Positions 7,222 to 12,942 of a stretch of 12,942 bases of DNA are shown here, piece after piece. Under the pieces are notes generated by a model. That model was given only the letters and a program-made list of their open reading frames with translations. It ran no database searches and was not told the origin of the DNA. Positions within the stretch are counted from its first letter, which is position 1. The number at the start of each line of letters is the position of its first letter. Made by a program: the position numbers and the translations under genes. Origin of the DNA: an uncultured Oscillibacter sp. (GTDB lineage: Bacteria; Bacillota; Clostridia; Oscillospirales; Oscillospiraceae); NCBI GenBank assembly GCA_905233795.1, contig CAJOFP010000003.1:14471-27412 (forward strand). Direction: 5' to 3'.

Positions 7222-8616
7222 ATGCCTGTATCCGGCGCGATTATCGTCCCTCATCCGCCTGTGATTCTGCCGTCCGTGGGCCGGGGGCGGGAACGCGAAA
7301 TTCAATCCACAATCGACGCGTATCAAGCCGCCGCCGAACGCGTCGCCTCTTGGCGTCCTGACGTGTTAATCGTGACTTCTCCCCATGTGGTTTTATACGC
7401 CGATTATTTTCATATTTCGCCCGGAAAACGCGCCGCCGGAAGTATGGCGGCTTTCGGCGCGCCGCGAACCCGTCTGGAAGTCGAATATGATATAGATTTA
7501 CGCCGGGAATTGATTCAGCGCGCCGAACAAGCCGGAATCCGCGCCGGTACGCTCGGCGAACGCGACGCGAATCTGGATCACGGGACTTTTATTCCGTTGT
7601 ATTTCTTGCGGGAAGCGGGGATTCAATGCCCGATTTTGCGAATTGGTCTGTCCGGTTTTTCGCCGTCCGCGCATTATCAATTTGGCAAAATCATCGCGCA
7701 AGCCGTTGACGCGCTCGGACGTAAGGCGGCGTTTATCGCAAGCGGCGATTTGTCGCATAAATTGCGCCCGGACGGGCCTTACGGCTTCGCCCCGGATGGG
7801 CCTGTATTTGATCAGGAAATTGTCAAAGCGATTCAGGACGCTGATTTCTTACGTTTTCTGACGCTTGATCCGGGTTTATGCGAACGCGCCGCCGAATGCG
7901 GCTTGCGGTCATTCCGGATTATGGCGGGCGCGCTGGACAGTCACGCCGTGAAAGCCGAGTTTTTAAATCATGAGGATATTTTCGGCGTCGGGTACGGCGT
8001 CGGGATTTTTACCGTCACCGGATTGGATAACACGCGGCGTTTTGATATAAAATACGAACAGGCGGAAAAAAACCGTTTGGCGGCGCGGAAAGCGGCGGAG
8101 GATTCATGGGTAAAACTGGCGCGTTTGTCGCTGGAAACACGGATTCAGACGGGCAAATCTCTTTCCGTCCTGCCGGATCATTTACCCCATGAAATGACGG
8201 AACGCCGCGCCGGGGCGTTCGTGTCGTTGCATATCCGTGACCGGCTGCGCGGCTGTATCGGCACCACCGCGCCGACGACGGATTCTATCGCGTGGGAAAT
8301 CGCGCAAAACGCGATTTCCGCCGGATTGAGAGACCCCCGTTTCCCGCCCGTACAGGCCAGCGAATTGGATTTATTAGAATACAGCGTGGATATATTAGAA
8401 CCGCCGGAGGATATTCAATCGCCGGCGGAACTGGATATAAAAAAATACGGCGTGATTGTCTCGTCAGCGCGTGACGGTCGGCGGGGACTGCTTTTGCCCG
8501 ATCTGGACGGCGTGGACAGTGTGGAAGAGCAAATCGACATAGCGCGGCGCAAAGGCGGAATCAGTTCCCATGAACCTTACACGCTCCAGCGTTTCGAGGT
8601 GACGCGGCATATATGA
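7222..8616 (+). CDS. Fused AmmeMemoRadiSam system protein: Memo/LigB-like domain plus AMMECR1 domain
   Basis: This 464-residue protein has two domains. Residues 1-265 resemble the Memo/class III extradiol dioxygenase (LigB) fold: PHPPVILP with His11, VTSPH with His55, LDHGTFIPLYF with His120 and SGDLSHK with His179 are the places where this fold carries metal-binding or active-site His. Residues 290-464 are AMMECR1, with the hallmark LRGCIGT at 342-348 and later DPRFPPV and ISSHEPY. A linker (266-289) joins them. The separate proteins are known as AmmeMemoRadiSam A and B, and fused forms are known in clostridia. The third component, a radical SAM enzyme, overlaps directly downstream. The chemistry of the system is not established; a cytosolic metal-dependent modification step is plausible. 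Despite the dioxygenase fold, aromatic ring cleavage should not be assumed. No promoter of its own is clear. Confidence 0.9.
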   Translation: MPVSGAIIVPHPPVILPSVGRGREREIQSTIDAYQAAAERVASWRPDVLIVTSPHVVLYADYFHISPGKRAAGSMAAFGAPRTRLEVEYDIDLRRELIQRAEQAGIRAGTLGERDANLDHGTFIPLYFLREAGIQCPILRIGLSGFSPSAHYQFGKIIAQAVDALGRKAAFIASGDLSHKLRPDGPYGFAPDGPVFDQEIVKAIQDADFLRFLTLDPGLCERAAECGLRSFRIMAGALDSHAVKAEFLNHEDIFGVGYGVGIFTVTGLDNTRRFDIKYEQAEKNRLAARKAAEDSWVKLARLSLETRIQTGKSLSVLPDHLPHEMTERRAGAFVSLHIRDRLRGCIGTTAPTTDSIAWEIAQNAISAGLRDPRFPPVQASELDLLEYSVDILEPPEDIQSPAELDIKKYGVIVSSARDGRRGLLLPDLDGVDSVEEQIDIARRKGGISSHEPYTLQRFEVTRHI

Positions 8617-9521
8617 CGGAGGATTTTATAAATTTTATAAATTCGCAAGATAAAAATAAAGCGCAATGCGAAAATCACGCGCAAGATAAAAATAATACGC
8701 AATGTGAAATATGCTTCCGGCATTGCGTATTGCGTGACGGTCAGATTGGCTTCTGCCGGGCGCGGATTTGTCAAAATAATCAGATTATCCCGTTAAATTA
8801 CGCTAAAATTACCGGTATCGCGCTGGATCCGATAGAGAAAAAGCCCCTGCGCCGATTTTATCCCGGAAGTATGGTTTTATCAATCGGATCATTCGGCTGT
8901 AATTTACGTTGTCCGTTCTGTCAGAATCATGAAATTTCCATGGCGGGACCTGATGAAATCAAGACAACGGAAATCCCGCCGGAAAAATTGTTAAATTACG
9001 CGCTTGAATTGCGTTCACGCGGTAATATCGGCGTCGCTTATACTTATAACGAGCCGTTAATCTGTTATGAATATGTCACGGACTGCGCGAAATTAATCAA
9101 GCGAAATAATATGGCGAATATTCTTGTCACCAACGGGAGTATCGCTGAAAAGCCATGGCGGGAATTATTGCCTTTGATAGACGCCGTGAATATAGATTTA
9201 AAAGGCTTTACGCCGGAATATTATCGAAATTTAAACGGCGATTTGGAGACAGTCAAACGCGCTATTATTTTAGCGCATGAATCCGGCTGTCATGTGGAAG
9301 TCACGACGCTGTTAATACCCGGCGAAAATGACAGTCAGGACGAAATCCGGGCGCTCGCGCAATGGCTTGCGAATATCCATCCCGATATTCCGTTGCATTT
9401 GTCACGATTTTTCCCGCGCTATCGCTATGCGGATTTATCGCCAACGCCAATAGAAACGGTCTATCAACGCGCCGCCGACGCCCGTCAATTTCTGCGCTAT
9501 GTCTATACGGGGAATTGCTGA
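8613..9521 (+). CDS. amrS: AmmeMemoRadiSam system radical SAM enzyme
   Basis: This 302-residue protein has the radical SAM cluster motif C-x3-C-x2-C at Cys96, Cys100 and Cys103 (GCNLRCPFCQN), which binds the 4Fe-4S cluster that cleaves S-adenosylmethionine. The segment just before it, ALDPIEKKPLRRFYPGS, is a signature of the AmmeMemoRadiSam radical SAM family. An N-terminal Cys set (31, 34, 38, 48; CEICFRHC and FCRAR) matches the conserved C-x2-C-x3-C start of the family and may hold another metal. The ATG overlaps the stop of the Memo-AMMECR1 gene as ATGA, so translation is coupled; a GAGGTG lies about 11 nt upstream inside that gene. Ahead of the Cys set there is an unusual 30-residue extension, made partly by a 36-bp tandem duplication. 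The family's substrate is unknown. Confidence 0.92.
   Translation: MTEDFINFINSQDKNKAQCENHAQDKNNTQCEICFRHCVLRDGQIGFCRARICQNNQIIPLNYAKITGIALDPIEKKPLRRFYPGSMVLSIGSFGCNLRCPFCQNHEISMAGPDEIKTTEIPPEKLLNYALELRSRGNIGVAYTYNEPLICYEYVTDCAKLIKRNNMANILVTNGSIAEKPWRELLPLIDAVNIDLKGFTPEYYRNLNGDLETVKRAIILAHESGCHVEVTTLLIPGENDSQDEIRALAQWLANIHPDIPLHLSRFFPRYRYADLSPTPIETVYQRAADARQFLRYVYTGNC
8646..8717 (+). repeat. Imperfect 36-bp tandem duplication in the amrS start
   Basis: Copies 8646-8681 and 8682-8717 share the first 14 bases exactly and most of the next 15. They encode QDKNKAQCENHA then QDKNNTQCEICF. The copy adds one extra Cys (Cys19), which mimics the first Cys of the conserved N-terminal motif. Confidence 0.75.
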
Positions 9522-9548
9522 TTAAATTTTAATATTTGATATAAATAT

Positions 9549-9589
9549 AAAAAACGGGGGAGATATTTGATTGATTTCCCCCGTTTTTT
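9549..9589. terminator. Bidirectional Rho-independent terminator after amrS
   Basis: AAAAAACGGGGGA (9549-9561) pairs with TCCCCCGTTTTTT (9577-9589), and the + strand continues as TATATTTTTAT. The A-run on the left gives a T tract on the minus strand, so it can also end transcription from the right, where a minus-strand gene remnant lies. Confidence 0.9.
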
Positions 9590-9611
9590 ATATTTTTATA
9601 TTTTATATTTT

Positions 9612-9728
9612 TTAAACGGCGGATATAAAATTCACGCGGATTTCATTTTCGTCGAATTTCGCATTTTTCACTTGACCCGAAAGAGAAAATCCGGTAAAAT
9701 ATACGACGCTGTTATGGACGCCGATATT
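9612..9728 (-). pseudogene. C-terminal remnant of a minus-strand gene (38 codons and stop)
   Basis: Read on the minus strand, this block gives NIGVHNSVVYFTG, then SLSGQVKNAKF, then DENEIRVNFISAV and a TAA stop. It uses the same codon habits (GCG, GTC, CGC, GGC) as the intact genes and stands out from the A/T-only DNA beside it. There is no start codon: upstream the frame runs into A/T DNA and a stop at 9747-9749. The stop is followed by the strong terminator at 9549-9589, as for a normal gene end. I read it as a decayed gene whose tail survived; the family is not recognisable. A chance open stretch is the alternative. Confidence 0.4.
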
Positions 9729-9828
9729 TTTATATAAATATAAATATTAAAATTTATATTTTAATATTTAAATATTTAATCGTAAATTTATAATTTTATA
9801 ATATTTAAAATTAATATTTATTTCAGCC
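9729..9828. other. Almost pure A/T intergenic block upstream of the lone radical SAM gene
   Basis: About 100 bp contain only A and T, except for a CG at 9781-9782. Several TATAAT-like hexamers occur (for example 9789-9794 and 9797-9802) and one or more may serve as the -10 for the gene at 9859, but base composition makes a choice unsafe. The block carries no gene. Confidence 0.5.
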
Positions 9829-9858
9829 CGGCGAGGGCGGGGAAAGGCCGTATGAATC

Positions 9859-10746
9859 ATGAAACATCCGTACAAGACCAGACAGGGCGGCGCGACCGTG
9901 ACCATTTTCGTACCGTATGACTGCAAAAATCATTGCCCTTTCTGTATCAATAAAGAAGAATACGCCGATATGACCGGCTTTTCTTTACAGAAAATCTGTG
10001 AAAGTATCCGCCGCATGGACGAAATCACGCCGTATTGCGATTTCGTGTTTACCGGCGGCGAACCGTTCGCCGATCCCGATTCGCTTCAAATTATGCTGGA
10101 TCAGATTCCCAAAACCCATAAAGTTTATATTAATACCACGCTTCCTGTATCCGAATGCCAATCTGAAGAAGATATTTTGAATTTTACGCGCCGGAATCAG
10201 GATAAAATTACCTGTATCAATATTTCCCGGCATATGCAGCGTTATGTCGTCGAGTCGAACGACGATTTATTGGCGCGTCTGCCGGTTCGGTTCCGGATTA
10301 ACTGCGTATTATATAAAAATTATCCGGCGAAAGATTTAGTCCCGTATCTGGAACGCTTTCGGAAAATCCCCGGCGCGTCGATTCAATTCCGGTTTGATTA
10401 TACGGCGACTACGCCGGAAAATTTATATGACGAACAAAATGATAAAATTTTACGCGATTTGAAAAAAATCGCCCGTTATACGGGGCTGGACGGCTGTCGT
10501 ATGCGCTGCGGCTTCCATTTTGATTACAAAGGCATGGAATTGACATATCACAAGACGCTGCCTTATTCCACGATTGTGGAACGCGATCCCATGGACGGCG
10601 TTGTCTATGATATTTTATATGATATTTTAATCAAGCAAAACGGCGATGTGCATTCCGACTGGACCGGCGTTTTATTGGATATTGACGCTTATTCCCATGT
10701 CGTCATGGAGCCGTATGATCTGCGCTGGCTGGAACAAGTGGCTTGA
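9859..10746 (+). CDS. Radical SAM protein of unknown function
   Basis: This 295-residue enzyme has the cluster motif C-x3-C-x2-C at Cys22, Cys26 and Cys29 (DCKNHCPFC) close to the N-terminus, and the SAM-binding GGEP at residues 66-69 (FVFTGGEPF). The rest fits the core barrel: INTTLPVS near 91-98, RINCVLY near 145-152 and IQFRFDY near 175-181. A later Cys pair, C213 and C217 (GCRMRCGFHF), is not a SPASM or twitch motif of full length. The C-terminal part has NGDVHSDWTGVLLDID. The start is the ATG at 9859, preceded by GGGGAAAGG with about 11 nt spacing. It stands alone between a terminator-flanked A/T region and its own terminator, with no precursor peptide or partner gene visible, so a substrate cannot be named. 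It is not close to amrS. Confidence 0.88.
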   Translation: MKHPYKTRQGGATVTIFVPYDCKNHCPFCINKEEYADMTGFSLQKICESIRRMDEITPYCDFVFTGGEPFADPDSLQIMLDQIPKTHKVYINTTLPVSECQSEEDILNFTRRNQDKITCINISRHMQRYVVESNDDLLARLPVRFRINCVLYKNYPAKDLVPYLERFRKIPGASIQFRFDYTATTPENLYDEQNDKILRDLKKIARYTGLDGCRMRCGFHFDYKGMELTYHKTLPYSTIVERDPMDGVVYDILYDILIKQNGDVHSDWTGVLLDIDAYSHVVMEPYDLRWLEQVA

Positions 10747-10810
10747 TAAAATAAAAAATAAAAATATTTATATTTAAATTTATTAATTTATTAATAAATT
10801 TAAAATTAAT
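10747..10810. other. A/T-only block between the radical SAM gene and its terminator
   Basis: About 60 bp of A and T with short self-complementary runs such as TTTATTAATTTATTAATAAA. No gene or clear signal is seen. Confidence 0.5.
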
Positions 10811-10845
10811 AAAACAGGGAGGGACAAAAACGCCCGCCCTGTTTT
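10811..10845. terminator. Bidirectional terminator between convergent genes
   Basis: AAAACAGGG (10811-10819) pairs with CCCTGTTTT (10837-10845); inside, GGG pairs with CCC after one A-G mismatch, around a loop of about 9 nt. T or A runs flank both sides. It serves the radical SAM gene on the + strand and, reading the other way, the Wzz/BY-kinase gene that ends at 10888. Confidence 0.85.
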
Positions 10846-10887
10846 AAATTATAATAATAATTTTAATAATAAAAATAATTATTTTTA

Positions 10888-12408
10888 TTATTTCCCGGAG
10901 GCGTTGAGAATAAAGCCCAGAATATTCGCGCCGCCGCGCCGTAATTGATTGATCGCGTTGGAAACGGATTCCCGCTCGGAGTATCCGGGACGGATGATAA
11001 AAAGCGCGCCGTCGCTTTCGGGGGCTAAAACCGCCGCGTTTTCCACAGTCTGCATTGGCGGACAGTTCAGGAAAATATAATCATAATTTTGCCGCAGTTC
11101 GCGCAAAACGCGTTTCATGCGTTCGGATTGTAATAATTCAACCGGATTCGGCGGGACAGGCCCGGCGGCTATAAAATCAAGATGATGATCAATCCCGGAC
11201 GGCGCGATATAAGCGGACATCATGCCCGGATTGGTTAAAAGTCCGCTCAGGCCTTTTTGGGATTGCGTTTGAAATTGGGAAATCTCGTCTTGATTGCGCG
11301 TCCGGTCTTGCGTTTGGGCTTGGGACGGATAGAAATCGCAGTTTAATATAATTATTCGTTTTTTTGTCGCGGCGAACGCGGCGGCAAGATTCAGCGTAAT
11401 AAAACTCTCGTGCGACTCGGCGGACGTGATTAATAAAACCGCGCTTTCGGATTTATCGCCGGATTTCGCGCTGTTTTTTACGCCGGATTTTATATCAAAT
11501 TCCGCGCCGGATTTTTGATATTTTTGATCGCCGGATAAGACATCAAGAATATGATTTTTTAAAATCTCAAATTTTTCCCGGACGGCGGGCGAAATATGAT
11601 AATAATCCGTATTTGTAAGATTTTGAAGCCGGAAATCCGCCGGGATTTCGCCTAAAATTTTTATATCGCCGTATAACGCCGACAAATCTTTTTGATTTTT
11701 AATTTTTTTTATTTTTTTAATTTTATTATTAATATTATTAATATTATTATTTAAATTTTCGTCCGCGCTTTTTTGGATAATTTTATTTATATTTTTTTTC
11801 ATAAAATCATGCTGGAAAAGCGTAAGCGCGATAACAGCCGCCAATATGCCGCATACGCCGCCCATGATTGTATTATTGAGATAACGCGGCGCGTATCGGC
11901 GCGTGGGCGCGGACGCGTAATCAATCACGCGGACGGAACTGTCCTGAATGACATTTTCAATCTCACGGGCCGCGATACGCGCCGTTATATCAGCGATTTC
12001 CACCGCGGTTTCCGGGTTCGTATGCGTAATATAAACGGCGAAAATCTCCGTGGAATCAACTTGTTTGACCGTCAGCGCGTCCCGCAGGGATTCCGCCGTT
12101 AAATTATAATTATTATAATTATTAAATTCCTCAACCGCTTGGGATAAAACCCGGTCGCTTTGGACGATATGCGCGTAAGTGTCGATTATTTGTCCGGCGG
12201 CGCGACTGGATATATCTAAATCCGGCGGCGTATCCGGTTCGTTATAAGCGGCGCGATTGACATAAAGCGTCGCGGAAGCCTGATAAAGAGGATGAAGCGC
12301 GGCGGACATATAGAGCAGCGTCAAGGCCGCCGCCGTGACGCCGCAAAATAAAATAATTTGCCAATTTTCCGCGTAAATCCGCGCGTATTTCCGCCAATCA
12401 GCCGCCAT
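10888..12408 (-). CDS. Wzz-type chain-length protein fused to a degenerate BY-kinase domain
   Basis: This 506-residue membrane protein has a Wzz-like N-terminal half: helix 1 at about 16-37, an extracytoplasmic loop starting YQASATLYV, a Pro/Ala stretch before helix 2 (YASAPTRRYAPRYL), and helix 2 at about 180-198. A low-complexity Asn/Lys/Ile linker (203-240) leads to a CpsD/CapB-like P-loop domain (about 245-506) with EKFEILKNHI and NPVELLQSERM in the expected order. In BY-kinases this couples capsule or exopolysaccharide length to tyrosine phosphorylation. Here the nucleotide motifs are broken: Walker A reads TSAESHESFITLNLA, lacking PGEGKS/T; Walker A' reads IILNCDF, with Asn356 for the first Asp; Walker B reads FLNCPP, with Asn448 for Asp. 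No C-terminal Tyr cluster exists. It is probably a catalytically dead regulator, still embedded in polysaccharide export. The start overlaps the upstream gene by 11 bp and has no ribosome binding site, so translation is coupled. Confidence 0.88.
   Translation of the reverse strand: MAADWRKYARIYAENWQIILFCGVTAAALTLLYMSAALHPLYQASATLYVNRAAYNEPDTPPDLDISSRAAGQIIDTYAHIVQSDRVLSQAVEEFNNYNNYNLTAESLRDALTVKQVDSTEIFAVYITHTNPETAVEIADITARIAAREIENVIQDSSVRVIDYASAPTRRYAPRYLNNTIMGGVCGILAAVIALTLFQHDFMKKNINKIIQKSADENLNNNINNINNKIKKIKKIKNQKDLSALYGDIKILGEIPADFRLQNLTNTDYYHISPAVREKFEILKNHILDVLSGDQKYQKSGAEFDIKSGVKNSAKSGDKSESAVLLITSAESHESFITLNLAAAFAATKKRIIILNCDFYPSQAQTQDRTRNQDEISQFQTQSQKGLSGLLTNPGMMSAYIAPSGIDHHLDFIAAGPVPPNPVELLQSERMKRVLRELRQNYDYIFLNCPPMQTVENAAVLAPESDGALFIIRPGYSERESVSNAINQLRRGGANILGFILNASGK
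11692..11802 (-). repeat. A/T-rich low-complexity insert encoding the linker of the Wzz/BY-kinase-like protein
   Basis: This part of the gene is nearly all A/T with ATT and TTA repeats, and encodes Asn/Ile/Lys runs such as NNNINNINNKIKKIKKIKN. It looks like the intergenic A/T blocks of this window and unlike the coding DNA on either side. Confidence 0.7.
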
Positions 12409-12942
12409 ATTGATTGATCAGACTGGCTTTTTTCAGGGCTTTTTCGTTCTGGTATTGCTGTTCAACCTGATCGGCGAGCGCGGGATCAATCTCACGAATC
12501 TGACTGACGATGTCCGCGACCTGATTGTCGCAATCGTCCTCCATATCGGCCACTTCGCCGAGTCTGGCGGAGACAATGCGGATTTTATTCAACTGGGTCT
12601 GTTCGGACGGGTCCAAGGCTAAAAATTCCGCGATACACTCGTTTATAATAGCGTCCACATGTCCGGAGAAAGTATCCCGCAAGTCATACATTTGCTGGAT
12701 CAAATCTTTCAGTTTTTCCTCATCGGGGGATAAAGTCGGGGTCGCCGGTTGGACAGTCGGGGTTGGGGCGTCCGTATTCGCGGGTACGGTCGGGGCGTTA
12801 TTCTCCGGGATTTGCGCGTTATTCTCCGGCTGGGGATTATTTTCCGTGGTTTGCGCGTTATTCTCCGGCTGGGGATTGTTCTCCGGGATTTGCGCGTTAT
12901 CCTCCGGCTGGGGATTATTATTTTCCGTGGTTTGCGCGTTAT
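12398..12942 (-). CDS. Asn/Pro/Gln-rich repeat protein with helical C-terminal domain (partial, start outside window)
   Basis: The frame is open from the right edge to the TGA at 12398, about 180 residues. The first part is a repeat of NNAQTTE or NNAQIPE alternating with NNPQPE, then a Pro/Thr linker (APTVPANTDAPTPTVQPATP), then a charged helical domain of about 110 residues (from SPDEEKLKDLI to the end KKASLINQYGG) with regular Leu and Ile. Its stop lies 11 bp inside the start of the Wzz/BY-kinase-like gene (TGA and ATG in different frames), so the two are translated together. The repeats and linker are typical of an extracytoplasmic stalk, so I infer a surface or periplasm-like protein linked to polysaccharide assembly, but the N-terminus that would show a signal peptide is missing. 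I know no family for the helical domain. An internal ATG at 12703 would drop the repeats; the open frame before it with identical codon style argues against that start. Confidence 0.75.
   Translation of the reverse strand, partial: NAQTTENNNPQPEDNAQIPENNPQPENNAQTTENNPQPENNAQIPENNAPTVPANTDAPTPTVQPATPTLSPDEEKLKDLIQQMYDLRDTFSGHVDAIINECIAEFLALDPSEQTQLNKIRIVSARLGEVADMEDDCDNQVADIVSQIREIDPALADQVEQQYQNEKALKKASLINQYGG
12798..12942 (-). repeat. 39-bp coding minisatellite (13-residue unit), truncated by the window edge
   Basis: The unit encodes NNAQ(TT or IP)E-NNPQPE and occurs about 3.7 times in view, with TT and IP alternating, so there is a second-order period near 78 bp. One copy has an extra Asn codon. 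The near-identical DNA points to recent copy-number change; the full count cannot be known from this window. Confidence 0.85.

Noticed and set aside
7222..8016. Aromatic ring-cleaving dioxygenase function for the N-terminal domain
   Set aside because: The fold is shared, but the fusion to AMMECR1 and the adjacent family-specific radical SAM gene place it in the AmmeMemoRadiSam system.
9852..9920. 22-codon frame starting 7 bp before the lone radical SAM gene
   Set aside because: It overlaps the gene in another frame, its Arg-rich content mirrors the gene's own bases, and no leader-peptide pattern is seen. It stays only as something to scan in homologues.
12798..12942. CRISPR-like array at the right edge
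   Set aside because: The repeats are contiguous, in frame and encode a regular Asn/Pro/Gln peptide; there are no unique spacers.

Overview
The window looks like part of a chromosome of a Bacillota (Firmicutes), probably an uncultured Clostridia lineage. The grounds are strong GGAGG-type ribosome binding sites, Gram-positive style envelope genes (a Wzz plus tyrosine-kinase fusion, and a secreted coiled-coil protein paired with an MMPL permease), a clostridial-type fused AmmeMemoRadiSam gene, and very A/T-rich intergenic DNA between genes of moderate GC. This placement is inference from gene content; there is no rRNA or other phylogenetic marker. No tRNA, rRNA, CRISPR array, insertion sequence or integrase was seen.

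Layout. (1) Positions 1-4718 hold an envelope/efflux module: a divergent TetR regulator (4122-4718, +) faces a two-gene operon on the minus strand, which encodes a ~1053-residue secreted protein with two long heptad-repeat arrays and then an MMPL/RND-type permease that runs off the left edge. The divergent spacer holds a good sigma-A type promoter for tetR and a 16-bp inverted repeat just downstream of it, a candidate operator. (2) Positions 4811-7163 hold an orphan unit: a terminator that overlaps a TGn-extended -10 promoter, a small palindrome at the predicted start of transcription, a 681-residue cytosolic-looking protein that I cannot assign to a family, and a 17-bp hairpin without a T tract. 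(3) Positions 7222-9589 hold a compact AmmeMemoRadiSam operon: a Memo-like/LigB domain fused to AMMECR1, overlapping by ATGA the partner radical SAM gene, and closed by a strong terminator. (4) Positions 9590-9858 hold a 38-codon gene remnant on the minus strand and an almost pure A/T block. (5) Positions 9859-10845 hold a free-standing radical SAM gene with its terminator. (6) Positions 10888-12942 hold a minus-strand surface-polysaccharide pair: a repeat-rich protein (start outside the window) overlapping by 11 bp a Wzz/BY-kinase-like protein whose Walker A, A' and B motifs are all degraded.

How the parts fit. The TetR, coiled-coil and MMPL genes form a recognisable exporter cassette. The AmmeMemoRadiSam genes form a known conserved cassette of unresolved biochemistry. 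The polysaccharide pair probably belongs to a larger cluster to the right. The most unexplained items are the 681-residue orphan with its own controlled promoter and the probable pseudokinase at 10888-12408.
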